From Taxillus chinensis (taxonomy: Eukaryota > Streptophyta > Magnoliopsida > Santalales > Loranthaceae): 64,000 bases of DNA. Below the pieces are notes generated by a model. That model did not search any database and was not told where the DNA came from. It saw nothing but the letters and a program-made list of their open reading frames with translations. Both the position numbers and the translations under genes were made by a program. Where the stretch lies: assembly GCA_023512835.1 (NCBI GenBank), contig CM042088.1, positions 44,532,771 to 44,596,770 on the forward strand, given 5' to 3'. Positions 13,795-25,321 of this stretch are shown piece after piece. Position 1 is the first letter of the stretch, and each line of letters opens with the position of its first letter.

Positions 13795-14660
13795 ACATGA
13801 GATCGTATTCAACTATTGCTGAAGATGACATATCTAGCCACAGAGGTAATTGGGACCGATGTTTGATAGTGACTAGACCCATCTGTTCATCTGCTTCATA
13901 AGTTTTTCTGTTGTCTGAATGTCTTCATTGGATGCAGGTGGAAGCTGATTGCATGGAAGATACTTCGTGATGCTAAGATTCTCCTCTCAACTGCATTCTC
14001 AATAGGTACATGTGTGTATATAGGATGCACCACTTTTGTTTCTCTTTTCAATCTTTTCATTGTTTGGTGTTGATTAGAATGAGAAAAGTCTTTGTTACAA
14101 TTGCGTCAATATAATTATCACCATATCATGTGTGCAATTAGGGAACCAACAATTTAGCTCACCTTTCAATTCTATAAATTTTGCCAAATGTATTGCATAA
14201 GCTGGCTGGAGTGGAGCTGCGTCGATGTATTCTTGTACAAAATAAGGAAAAATAAAATTCACGTACAGGCACGTTTGAGCACCCTGCACTTCAGCTCATT
14301 TCCTCTCAAGTTGGCGTATCCGAGTTAGTATAATGTGGTAGAGAAGTGATGTAGATTATGAAACTTTGACCCAAGTGTGTGTAGGGTACTACTACCGTTA
14401 ACACATTTGCAGGTTTCTTTAATGCTTTTTCGATTGGAAACAGACGAAGTAATCTTTAGCGGATTGCAAAATGTACAGACAGCCATAAGTGATCGCGAAA
14501 ATAAATAAATGGAAAACGCAAATCAGCATTTCTTTTGAGTTCGTGATTCCAAATATAGTCGGCATTGAGGTATTCAAATATTGGACATTTTAGTTTGACG
14601 GTCTCTATTTAGAAGATTTTTATTATTTTTAAAAATATAACTGTAGTGACTGTAGCCTAT

Positions 14661-15218
14661 GACAGCGTCTCCAATATAGAAATTTTTTTTATTTGTGAAT
14701 AGTATTTATTTCTTTTAATTTTAATAATATTTTTTATTTAAACTTTATTTTTACTAAAATAATAATTTTATTATATTTATAACATAATAAACTTTTAGTT
14801 GGAGAGAGGATAGAGAAGATAAAAAGTAATAAAATAATATGTGGAGAATAAATAGTAATTTTTTAAAAATAAAAAGTTAAAGCAATTTCAAGAGGTTATT
14901 TATTATTTATAAATAGAAAATCAAATGTTAAATGAAGTTTTAATAAACTCTTCATTTGACTGTTTTTATGTATAAAATGTTATAGTAATTTTTTATTTTC
15001 AAAGAGTTATTATTTATTTTTTATATATTATTTTATTATCTTTTATCTTTTATCTTCTCTATTTCCTTTTCAAATAAAAGTTTATTTTATTATAAATATA
15101 ATAAAATTTATTATTTTAATAAAATTAAAATGAAGAGTAAAAAAAATACTTTTCCCAAATAAAAAAAATTATTACATGTGAAAATAGAATACATATTATT
15201 GTTTGAGATGCTCTTACT
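14661..15218. mobile_element. Foldback/MITE-like element A (long inverted repeat)
   Basis: The left arm (about 14661-14876) and the reverse complement of the right arm (about 15000-15218) align over most of about 210 bp. Shared landmarks are AATAATAAATTTTATTATATTTATAA-like text, AAACTTTTA, and ATAGAGAAGATAAAA followed by AATAAAATAATAT. The outer ends are similar to each other (GCGTCTCCAATA on the left, GCATCTCAAACA as the complement on the right). There is no coding capacity. The size and AT-rich hairpin form suit a MITE or foldback element. Confidence 0.6.
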
Positions 15219-15326
15219 ATAGCCTTTTGTATACGTGAAGAGTCAAATGAAGAATTTGTTAGAACTTATTTTTGACATTTGACTTTTTATTTGTAGATAA
15301 TAGAAAGCCTCTTGGAGTTGCTTTAA
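14877..15326. mobile_element. Foldback/MITE-like element B, interleaved with element A
   Basis: The left end begins TTAAAGCAATTTCAAGAGG. The right end is its near complement, CCTCTTGGAGTTGCTTTAA. The similarity continues inward for about 85 bp on each side (both contain CTTCATTTGACT when read from the outside in). The right arm lies outside element A's right arm while the left arm lies inside element A, so the order is A-left, B-left, A-right, B-right. There is no coding capacity. Confidence 0.55.
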
Positions 15327-17560
15327 ATCTCAAAGTATTGCTTAGATTTCACATTTATTTGCTGTGTTTTCTTTATTTTTTAAATATTTTTATGATTCTA
15401 TCCATCACAACCTATCTCGTAAAAACCCTCTATAGTGGAAAGCTACTATGGTAAGCAAAAGCGATATCGTTTGGATTATTAGTTGTCAGAAAATAAACGT
15501 AACAAAACAGTGGCATTTTGGAGATAGAATCCAAATTAGTTCAGCTCTAAACAAGTCCATAGATATGGTCTATTTATGGATTTATTAGTTTTTAGTTCCG
15601 TTTATCAGTTTTTGATTACTGTTAACGTTCAATTAAAAATCACGAAAGCCTCAAATGATAGACTAATAAATTTATAAAGTTCATAGACTAGATATTATGC
15701 ACATATATATGAAATCATTTCGGACAATGTATCTACCATTAACATCTTTGATCTAACCAATAATGCTTGTTATGTTGATTCTTTAGTACAATTTTTGAGA
15801 AGAATTTGAATTCACGAGGACTATGATTGTGTCTATGAGTGATCTAAATAGGAAGAGAGATATAAAATTATTTAATATATATTATATTATATTCGATTGT
15901 TTCGGTCTCCAAATTCGCTAAATTATAAATCAACTATAATATATCAGTTTCTTAAAATTTCAAATCAATTTTAAAAATTATGTATTTTTAGTTTATAACT
16001 TTATATAGTTTTGTTCGATTCGATTTATCGGCCCGAATTGATTTCTAGCTACCCTTAGTCAAGCCCATGACTTTAAGGTTTTATGTGTATATAATAAGAA
16101 CCCAAGGACTGAAAATTTGTTTGAGAAAAATAAGTAATTAAAAAAAAGCCATGAATAACATATGTTTAGAATGTTAAAGACAATGTGAACTTGAGGACTG
16201 GGTTTAATTTCTTAATTATTTATTATTTATGAGGAAATACTAGTATATTTTTGTGTACTCAAGCAATTTATATGAGGGTTTGTGTAACATTATTTGCATA
16301 TAATAAAGCTAGGACCATTTGATGTAGGCATGTGCCGTGACTTTAGTTGGATGTGTTGATTTTGGACTATTAAGGTAACGGTGTTGTTAAGTGTTAAGTG
16401 AAATAAATATAAAGGATGTTATGTGAAATAAATGTATTAGACGGAATATTGTGGATGTATGAATTTTTTGTACTCGGTTATTCTTTTGTAATCACATTCT
16501 CATCTTTTTGTAAAGACCAACCAATCTTTTGTGATGGCTTTCTTATCCTTTTATAATTGAAGTTGTTATTGTTCATGAAAATAAATTATCAATTTTTCAT
16601 CTTTTTGTTTGAATTGGCATTGTTTTTATATACAAGAATATGGAATGAGTTAAATAGTGTTTGAAAGGAATGTCTAACAAATTCAAAATAATCATATACA
16701 AGTGGCTATAAAAAAACCATGGGATTGTTTACATCCAAAAACATCAAACAAAAGATTATATTGAAAGTGCCAAAAATATGTCAAATGGATTACATATTAC
16801 GTAAAATCCATCAAAAATTACATCCAAGGTGCATAAATCATTAAAATAAAATGAGAGGAACTCTATGAAATAAATACTTTAAAATCCATTTTCATGATTT
16901 ACTTTGATGCATTACCATTATAATGTTCATGTTATTATGTCACCTAAAATATGATTAATCTATCATTAATAAGATAGTTTTTAAAATTGATAAAACTACT
17001 AGAGTCAATGAACGTTGTACAACATGGGAGTCAGGGAATATATAGACAATCCTCCAACCACTAGAGCCTCAATGGTTTGTCATCATTGGGGTTATAGTTA
17101 CGAGTGACTAAAAATATATACATGTATTGAAGTCTCCATGTTTTGCTTAAAATTATGTCTTGTTTATGTTAACTTATTAAATTAATTCAACTCTAAATCC
17201 AATGAGTACTCTTAGAGTGATGAGTGTAGTTCAGTTTTAAATATTAAAGTATTAATTTTAATATAATTAATTTATTTATGCACATGAAATAATTCTTTTT
17301 TCACTGCATCTTTTTTCCGCACAAGAAATAATTCTAGCATCAATTCTAGAAAGCATGCTATTATTTGATTCAAACAAGCACATGAAAGGTATACTTAAAA
17401 AGGGTCACTTCAAAATATAATATTAACTTTTTTTTTTCTCAATGTTGACTAATTTTGTGTAGTGATTGCCGTCGATGGGCATTGCCCCACTTTTATTTTG
17501 AACCACCTCACAATGTCAACAAGGAACTATTTTGCCCAAAGTGCAACCATCATTTACATC

Positions 17561-17931
17561 AAGGAGCTCATCTATAGAAGCCCCGCGGGGGCAGGTCAGC
17601 TAGTGCGCATTGTGCTTTGGAGGCTACGGCACTCGGGATCGATTCGCACTGGGGGCTTGAGAGAGGGATTTATTTCCCACCCCGTTGACTTACTTGTGGG
17701 CAAACCCACTAGGGCGGGTGGGACCATCGGGGATTAGTCTCGCGTGGCAGCAGTCCGGGGCAGGCTACCAGGGTAGGTGCCGGTGTGAGGGGGCTCGGAC
17801 GCTAAAACTGGTGTTAAGGGGCCCAGCGGAGCCGAGACTTGTCTTGCTCGATCTCTTGTTGTCTGCAGCGAAGCTTACGGTTTGGTACGAGAGGATACTC
17901 TGTTACAAAAAAAAAGGAGCTCATCTATAGA
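17561..17931 (+). mobile_element. tRNA-derived SINE flanked by 18-bp target-site duplication
   Basis: The direct repeat AAGGAGCTCATCTATAGA occurs at 17561-17578 and again at 17914-17931 with no mismatch. Between the copies lies a GC-rich 335-bp segment (17579-17913) in AT-rich surroundings, ending in a run of A. Near its 5' end are sequences resembling the RNA polymerase III promoter boxes: a box-A-like GGTCAGCTAGTGCGC at 17594-17608 and a box-B-like GGGATCGATTCGC at 17635-17647, spaced about as in a tRNA gene. Poly(A) tail, duplication and internal promoter together are diagnostic of LINE-mobilised tRNA-derived SINEs. I cannot assign the named family. The perfect duplication suggests a fairly recent insertion. 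Confidence 0.85.
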
Positions 17932-19894
17932 GGTCTGCAAGATATTTGTCATGTCAACTCATTACATTTAATCAAATCTTACATTGTTTATTATTATATT
18001 ACAAATTTTTGTAGGAGTGTAAAATGGATTGTCGGTCTTTGGACTATCCCACGGTTCCTGTGAACCAGAGCGACTGAATCATAATTTTTCTAATCTATTT
18101 CAATTATGGGCTTAAATGGATCGGTCCGTGAGGACCAAATTCGTGCGGACACGAATCGGTTCGCAAATCGATATTTTTTAAAAATATTTTGAAAAACTAT
18201 TACCTATCCTACCTAGTATATTAATACCTAGAGCCTAAACTTATTAATTTTAAAATTAAAGTTTAGAAATATAAACTTTAAAATATGATTTTAAAATTAA
18301 AATTTTTAAAAATATTTAATAAAATTAACTCATAATATTTTTAAAATATGCAGATTAGATTGAACCAATAAATTTTTAATTTATTAAAAATATGAGCCTA
18401 AGTGAGCCAGTTCATTTAGCACTTCATAACAAATTTATGCCCAAATTTCCTGCAAGAAGGTAGTTTCAATTTAACTATAATTGATCTGCAAGTGGGCCTA
18501 TTTTTATTTGGCTGTTTGTTTCTAAGTTACAAGTAAGCAGCCCACTTATTATTTAAACTTTTTTATTGCATTCTACGAGTGGGCCATGGACCGGACTTGC
18601 TCTGACTTCGTCCACCAGCCTTAGCCATATATAGTATATATATATATTAAAGCCCAAATACTCGAGAACTATTTTCGACTTTTTTAATTTTATTTTAAAA
18701 TATTATATTTTAAAATAAAAATAAAAAAACATCTATTACATTTTATGGTCATGACATTAAAAGAGTCAGCCACATCATGTCAGTCAGATCCTTGTCGTCC
18801 ATTCCAATTTATACCGACCTAGTACGTTAAGGAGAATTGATGGAAGCCCATTAATTAATTAATTAATTACCCATTTCGTTGATACCGAGAATTGATGGAA
18901 GCCCAACTGCCTGCCATCTATTGGTACCGGTATATATACATAAATTAAGGAGACCTCTATCTACATATAGGTCGAGTATGTATCTATCGTTATTTTGTTT
19001 TTGATTTTTGAAAAATGATATTTAATATTTTTAAAAATTATCATTGAATTTTATTTTTTAATTTGGTTACTGTTTCTCTGGGGTTTACAGGGTCGTCGGC
19101 AAAAATGAAAACACACGTAAAGTATTTTCGTTTTCCGGTATTATTTTCGAAAATTTATTTTCAAAACACATGCTAAACATAAAAAAATGCGTTTTCGGTA
19201 TTAAAAAACAGAAAATGCGTTTCGAAAACAAATACCAAGTTGTAAAATTACTATACATAAAGTAAAATCATATCTTTTGCTTTAATTGTAGGAATGGTAT
19301 AAATTAAAAGTACTCTGTTTTATTATTTTTTATCTCAAAATTATATTGTCTTAATATTTTTTTAAAAAACTTTAAAATAACATAATTTTAATATATAATA
19401 GTTCTTTTTCTTTTTTATTTGAAAATAAAAATATTATAATTTAAGGTAAAAATAATCTAATGAGCACAGGTACAATTATATGACTGATCTTACTTTTATC
19501 TAACTGTTTATATGTGTTATGATAGTTGCCACAGCATTCCATTTAAATAAAAGTATATCACACTTTCACTAATTATATATAATTTTTCATTATATATATA
19601 TATATATAGGAAAATGTGTGTGTGTTTTTTTTACAACCCAAGAAACTTTCGACGATCTAGTCGTTTGAACCGTGTCACTGGCTATCTAATAAATCCGGAA
19701 GCTGTTCAGCTAGCCTCCATCTCCATGGCTATCGTACTTCACATTTTTGCATTTGCATCTGTGTTAGACGTCATTAATTAGACGAAAATATGATAATTAA
19801 TGATTAATCCTCTCATGCCGCACCGCCAATGTCATAAACCGGCCAACTCTAATCCTACCCTATCGCACCCCAATATCACAAAAATCATAGTTAA

Positions 19895-19926
<32 letters not shown>

Positions 19927-20164
19927 TAGTCAAAAAGTCCCTAGCTATTCAAATTTCAAATAGAAACAAACATTAAAAAAATCAATATAATCTCAATAAT
20001 TGTGTACATTAATATTACAATATATGACATTTCAGAGCATGGAAATTACAAACCCAAAAATATAGGGTCATTTTCGTCATTTAAAATTCGACCCCCAATC
20101 CTGCCTTGGAGCATAAACAAATCGGTTGTAAACACACACGTACTAGGCCACCACCAGGTACCGC
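17932..20164. other. Spacer and upstream region of the zinc-finger gene
   Basis: This AT-rich DNA contains an (AAT)n tract at about 19898-19924 and several degenerate low-complexity blocks. No gene is recognised. The last few hundred bases would include the promoter of the zinc-finger gene. Confidence 0.6.
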
Positions 20165-20190
20165 GCTCTCTCTCTCTCTCTCTCTCTCTC
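20165..20190. repeat. (CT)n tract in the 5' leader of the zinc-finger gene
   Basis: The CT tract ends about 45 bp before the ATG at 20235 and is followed by a GTGTGTCAGTGT-type stretch. It probably lies in the 5' UTR. Confidence 0.7.
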
Positions 20191-20234
20191 CATTGTGTGT
20201 CAGTGTCAGTGTGTGTGTCAGTGTGTGCAGTACA

Positions 20235-20741
20235 ATGGAGGACTCTGGGCTCTACGACTTCATGAGCGGGAAGTCCTCTTTGGAGGACGACAAAACCGGC
20301 GGCGGCGGCGGCGGCGGCATAAAACCGGTCCAGGCGAACCGGGTTTACCAATGCCTCTTCTGTCCCCGCCGGTTCGCCACCTCCCAGGCCCTCGGCGGCC
20401 ACCAGAACGCCCACAAGCGCGAGCGCGAAGCATTCCGCCGCTCCATCGGGGCCGCCACCACCGGACCATCCCACCTCCATCACCCCGATGAGCCCTCCCC
20501 GACCGACGACGTCCCCGCCTCGTCGCTGCTGATCAGCTGGCTCGACCCCATGACACCCAGGCCCATCCACGCCGCCGCCGCCGCCGCCTTGACACCTCAT
20601 CCCCACCATTACCCGCCGACGGCGCCGTACCCGTATCCGTACGAGTACCGTGGCGTAGGTTCCACACCAACAGGCTTCCCGCTGCCAACCGCCGTCGATT
20701 CCGAGAGCAACGTCAACATCGATCTCACTCTTCGCCTGTGA
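20235..20741 (+). CDS. Single C2H2 zinc-finger EAR-type repressor (KNUCKLES-like)
   Basis: This intronless 168-residue protein has one plant-type finger: C40-x2-C43-x12-H56-x3-H60, with QALGGH at residues 51-56 followed by [10 protein letters not shown] poly-Gly run (residues 22-28) precedes the finger. His/Pro/Ala-rich sequence follows, and the extreme C-terminus is DLTLRL, an EAR motif that in this family recruits TOPLESS-type co-repressors. I prefer the ATG at 20235 because the in-frame ATG at 20106 would add residues from the CT/GT-rich leader that lack family similarity. The family includes SUPERMAN, RABBIT EARS, KNUCKLES and ZFP proteins. The neighbouring BRO1-like remnant and TRAP-beta recall the Arabidopsis KNUCKLES locus, so a KNUCKLES-like identity is favoured but rests on remembered gene order. 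The gene is strikingly GC-rich. Confidence 0.88.
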   Translation: MEDSGLYDFMSGKSSLEDDKTGGGGGGGIKPVQANRVYQCLFCPRRFATSQALGGHQNAHKREREAFRRSIGAATTGPSHLHHPDEPSPTDDVPASSLLISWLDPMTPRPIHAAAAAALTPHPHHYPPTAPYPYPYEYRGVGSTPTGFPLPTAVDSESNVNIDLTLRL

Positions 20742-22161
20742 TTCCCTCATCTCTGTCCATCATATCTATCTAGATCTGTGTCTGTTATTGGGTCTCTTAT
20801 ACATATTTAATATGTTTTTTTTTTTAATGTTTTATATATCCGGGCCCTCTATCTATCTTGTTAGTTTCTGCCTCGTATTTTGTTCTGTTTTGTTGGGTCA
20901 GGTTAAATTAGGGTTTTATGATAGGCCGTACGTACATGAACTATATGTGCTTTTGGGTATTATGTGCATAAGCTAGCTTCATGAGTGATGTATGTGCAGA
21001 GCTAGCTTAGTTTTATAAGGGTTTTTCACGTTAAAGACGATGTTTATGTAGTTATGTTTCATCATCAACTCAGCGGCTTTTCAATCTCTCTCTATATATG
21101 TATACACACACATCCACACACACACATAATTGTTTTTCTAATGTACATGTTTTTTGTGCATGGATATACATAATGTTTGAGCACTATGGCGTGTGTGCCG
21201 AATGTTATATATATATATGTGCACGCGTACGATTCAAACCACCGTGCTGTGTCGGAGCCACGTCGGTTTCCGGCCGGTGAATATTTGGCCCGCCTGGGAT
21301 TCATTTGTATGTGGGGGTTAAGTTAATTAATCGGATTGATTGCTTCTGGTGTGACTGATTTATGGTCGTTGGATCGCTTTCTTGATGATATTGCATGCAA
21401 ATCTCAGCCGCTATTGAATAATATGCCACGTGTCTTAATCAAGATGGCTACGCGATTCACACTCCTCACTACTCAATTACCAGCTGTCTCATAACAAGTT
21501 GGTTATAACTTGTTTTGTTTTTTAGCCCCGTGGGCCGTAGGCACGCAACCTTTTTTTTTTTTTTTTTTCATTTTTATTACTATTTGAGGTAAATGCTTCT
21601 TTTGGATTTCATTTATGACTGCTTCGCTGTGAATTTGTTTTTCTTATTTATAAAATAAAACCAATGTTTTCTAAATAAATAAAAAAATATCAATGTTTAG
21701 TTGGCCACATTTTTTTATTGGACCCACCAGTAAACAGACCCACTGATAAGACACCAAATGGCTATATTTTTGGGGCTGGGACCACCGCCCAATAATACAT
21801 ATTTTTTAAAAGAAAAATGAGGTTGATTTCATCCGCTTAAATTTAATTTATTTTTGATAAATTACAAAGTAATCATCATTTTTCAAAATTCAGAAAATGA
21901 GGTGTGAATTTTTGAAACCATGAACCAAAATGCAATTTTAAAGAGTGAAGTTACAAAAAAAAAAAAAAAACAAAAACAAACAAGTACTAGGGAGAGATGA
22001 GGAGTCAGCAGATCGGTACCGACCAGATGGCAGCCGTTTAAGGTAGTGTGGGTAGGCAACCTATATCTGTCTCCAGGTCTGCTTCTTCGCTGCAATTGAA
22101 AAACAGAACATAGTACAAAAACAGAGCATCCTTCCCCCAAAACGTGCGACTTTTCTCTTTA

Positions 22162-22163
<2 letters not shown>
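20742..22163. other. Spacer between the zinc-finger and CASP-like genes
   Basis: No further gene is seen. It should contain the 3' UTR of the zinc-finger gene and the promoter of the CASP-like gene. A CACGTG G-box core is at 21427-21432. Poly-T and poly-A runs are at about 21550-21569 and 21955-21970. Confidence 0.6.

Positions 22164-22208
<45 letters not shown>
22164..22208. repeat. (AT)n microsatellite just upstream of the CASP-like gene
   Basis: About 22 uninterrupted AT units end 73 bp before the start codon at 22282, so the tract lies in the core promoter or 5' UTR. Confidence 0.9.
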
Positions 22209-22210
<2 letters not shown>

Positions 22211-22281
22211 CATTGACCTTCCCGCTTCACCTGTCCTCTCAACCTCTCTCGATTCAAACCTCGGCAGTGGAGACGGAGGGG

Positions 22282-23039
22282 ATGAAAGCCTTTTCAGGCT
22301 CTCTCAAGGCCTCGCGCATTCAGCGGGGAAGCATCCTGAGAGTCGCAGCCTTCGTTGTCACACTCGCTGCCATCGGCGTCTTGGTCACCAGCAAGCAATC
22401 AGTCACCATATTTGGTATCCGATTCACCGCTCAGTTCCACTACTCGCCCGCCTTCAGGTATACTACGCACCCGCAACTTCAGGGAATTTGAACTGCTTTG
22501 CTTCGTGCTCTGTGTTTTTTTTTCTTCTTCTTTAAATCAATGGCTTTTGTTTGCAGGTTCTTACTCGCCGCGGACATCGCGGCCTGCGTTTTGTCTCTGC
22601 TCTCTCTGATCTTCGTTCACGTATCATGCCATCTGGGATCGATTCCTACCTATGATTTCCTCCTTTTCTTGAATGATCTGGTAATAATTAGTGTGAATTT
22701 ATTAGTTAACCGTTGTCGGCCGGAGTCGGAGTGCCTCTCTGTTTTTGTGTTCTGTTCTAAGTTTGTTTTTAATCCTCGGCTTTACTGATTCAGGTTGTCA
22801 CGGTGTTGCTAGCTGCGGGGTGTGCAGCGTCTGCAGCGATCGGCTACGTGAGCCGAAAGGGACAGGAGCAATCTGGCTGGATGCCGATTTGCGATCAGGT
22901 CAGCAGGTTCTGCGACAGGGTGATGGCTTCCATTCTCCTATCTTTTTTGGGCTTCCTCTGTTTTTTCTTGCTCGCCATCCTGTCTGCCAATGGCCTCAAA
23001 TCTGGAGCTATTGTGGCTGAGGCCAGAGGGAACTACTAA
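22282..23039 (+). CDS. CASP-like protein (CASPL1 type), four-transmembrane
   Basis: Three exons (22282-22457, 22557-22680, 22794-23039) with canonical splice sites give 181 residues. Four hydrophobic helices are evident: about residues 19-38, 60-79, 100-120 and 140-162. The N-terminal arm is short and basic. The first helix carries an Arg (ILRVAAF) and the third is preceded by an Asp (FLNDLVV), the pair typical of the CASP/MARVEL fold. The loop phrase QFHYSPAFR is typical of CASPL1 members. The family organises plasma-membrane domains; the founding CASPs scaffold Casparian strips, while most CASPL roles are unknown. The in-frame ATG at 22213 abuts the AT repeat and adds residues without family similarity, so I chose 22282. 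Confidence 0.88.
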
Positions 23040-23241
23040 GATTGCTGCAATACCACAGGGTGGCATTTGGAGGGAGAAAGGAGAGAATTTTTTGTAATCA
23101 GAGGGTGATTCTGTATGGGTTTCTTTGTATGCTCACTTCACGTTTATAGTTGGTGATTGCAGCCCACCAACTGGTTCTGTATTTACTAAAATAGACACGA
23201 TTTTCTATTTACAATTCTCATCACATTATAAAAGATTATGA

Positions 23242-23246
<5 letters not shown>

Positions 23247-23291
<45 letters not shown>
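23247..23291. repeat. (GA)n microsatellite
   Basis: About 22 GA units lie between the CASP-like gene and the BRO1-like remnant. Confidence 0.9.
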
Positions 23292-23293
<2 letters not shown>

Positions 23294-23470
23294 CATGACA
23301 CAATACGAGTGGCATATTGTATTTCTTGCAAAAGAGGAAAATCTAGACCAATTTAATGGGGTTTTCATTATAAAACAGAAAGCCAGAAATTACAGCTATT
23401 ATGCAGTAAAACTTCAGCTTCTATGAACATAGTAAGATCATCACATCACACCAGGTAGTATTCTAATATT

Positions 23471-23985
23471 CTAATCACAATCTTTTAGGTGTTGTCTGAG
23501 GGTCTGGGGCTGGGCTTCCCAGTTTTCAGAGTCCCACGCTGGATCGATATCAGGCAATTTGTATTCATCAGGCTCCAAAGACAAGGAGAAATCCGGAAGG
23601 CCGGGCAATGTATGGATACCCCTGAATCATTAACAGATTTCATAAATTACAGAAGATCCAAGAGATAATCAACCAAATTTCCATTGAGATATCTTGTTAA
23701 TTAAGAATTTTTGTTAGACTATTAATTCTGAATGTAACCTTATCTGATGTTATATATAAACTTCTGCCACTAAGATGATCTGATTTCTGAAGTGATGAAA
23801 ACCTGTCCACCAGATCCTTATGAACCAGTCCCTTCAGCATCTTGTGGACATTAACCTGTGCCGGAATTTGCATCCCAGGGACATAAACCACAACTTCAGG
23901 AATGGTCATTATCTTCTTTTTCTTCCTTCTCCCCTTCATCATGGAAACCACACGAACACTGAGGATGAAAGTAGCATACCCCATT
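23471..23985 (-). pseudogene. BRO1-like domain gene remnant (ends only, BRO1 core missing)
   Basis: Reading the minus strand, the segment at about 23985-23740 encodes IPEVVVYVPGMQIPA and HKDLVDRFSSLQ, which I recognise as the N-terminal region of plant 'endosomal targeting BRO1-like' proteins. After an intron-like gap with an AG acceptor at 23623-23624, the segment 23622-23471 encodes LPGLPDFSLSLEPDEYKLP and then a stop, matching the conserved C-terminal tail of the same family. The several hundred residues of BRO1 domain that should lie between are absent; only about 120-200 bp separate the two pieces. The frames do not join cleanly at the obvious AAG/GT donor. I call it a decayed or internally deleted copy. 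Its position just before TRAP-beta matches an Arabidopsis gene order I recall. Family assignment is from memory. Confidence 0.55.
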
Positions 23986-23989
23986 CTCC

Positions 23990-25321
23990 TTTCCCGGAAT
24001 CAAAGCCACATAAAACATCCTACAAACAAAGTAATCATGGAATTCAGGACTTTAGTCCTAGTGGGTGACGATCAATCAAGAGGAAAAACCTCTCTGCACG
24101 CAAATGAGTCCCCTTTTTAAGGCATTAGGCACAGTACGTAGAATGCTGCAACAATGGGTAATATTAAATCTGGATCCAACCAATCCAATACATAAATGAG
24201 CTAGAGAAACGCACGCCAAGGACACAGGATTTGGCCACGAAATTATTGAAAGAAAGAACATGCCTAGGAATACGCGAACATTAATTAAGGAACGTGGTAA
24301 TATTGATTGAGAACATAGTGCATAGAGCCAAATGGTGACATGCGCATAGAGGCATGCACAAAAAAGAAATAGACTTTCTGTTAATTGAGACATGGTGGCA
24401 ATGGTAGCTAGATAAAATAAATAAATGATAGGGTGAGGAGATATGAGATTTAAGTTTTCATGAATACAAAAATAAATGATAACAACATAATTCTAATAAA
24501 TCATCATCAAAACCCATAAAGCCCCAATTTCTTTCCACAACTTGTCCGTTTATTTCCCGTGTGCCTTTTTTTTTTTTACTCACTCCCCATTTTCGGAGTT
24601 CACTTCTTTGTACGGAAAAATTACTATATTTTGTAGTCAACTTATAACATTCATATCTGCCATATGCCTTTAATTACAATTTTTCTAGCTGTTTCAATAT
24701 ATTAAGTTTTATCATCGAAATAGACAAGATAAAAATTAATTTAACTATTAGAAGTGGTCTATTAAATATTTAACAGTGAAATTAAAATTTAATTACTCAT
24801 ATTATAATATCATTAGATAGTGGATTTTCTATATATATTTTTAAATTTCAATTAAAAATAATACTTCTTAAAATTTATTCATTTTCCAAAGACCTTGTAT
24901 ATTTATTCTCTATAATTTTTATATTTTTCTCTCTTATTAAAAGTTATTTAAAAATTAACATGTGTTAAAAATAATAGAAACTTTTATAGAAAAAACTTTT
25001 GGAGTTTAAATAATAATTTATTAATTTTTACCTCCAAATTATATTTTACAGAAGCCGATGATGAATGATTATTTTTATTAAAATCTTAAATTGTTTTTTA
25101 AAATTATTAGATGTGAATGGCAAGTGAGGACTGAATTAAAGCAAAAAAACTCTAAAGGGTTAATGTGAATTTCGACAAACTATTGGGGGCTTGTTCTACA
25201 TTATTTATTTTTGCACCACACCCCCATATACCTATTAATCCGCAAAATTGGACTTGAAGTCTCCGAGAACATTTCTCGTCGTCTCTGATCCTTTCGCTGC
25301 AGATTCGAGACCAGCTCTTCA
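23990..25321. other. Spacer upstream of TRAP-beta
   Basis: No gene is recognised; AT content is high from about 24.66 to 25.1 kb. The last 100 bases before 25322 become GC-richer and probably hold the promoter and 5' UTR of the TRAP-beta gene. Confidence 0.6.

Larger units (their letters stand above)
13939..17560. other. Spacer downstream of the BAR-like gene
   Basis: Apart from the foldback structures at 14.66-15.33 kb, this AT-rich stretch shows no supportable gene. Its open frames are short and of low complexity. The first few hundred bases probably hold the 3' UTR of the BAR-like gene. Confidence 0.6.

Noticed and set aside
17462..17930. Open frames across the SINE
   Set aside because: They cross the SINE and the duplication boundaries and lack similarity; the segment is explained by a Pol III-type retroposon.
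20046..20750. A 234-codon minus-strand frame across the zinc-finger gene
   Set aside because: It is a shadow of a GC-rich plus-strand gene; the product is low-complexity Gly/Arg/Val with no family match, while the plus strand encodes a clear C2H2/EAR protein.
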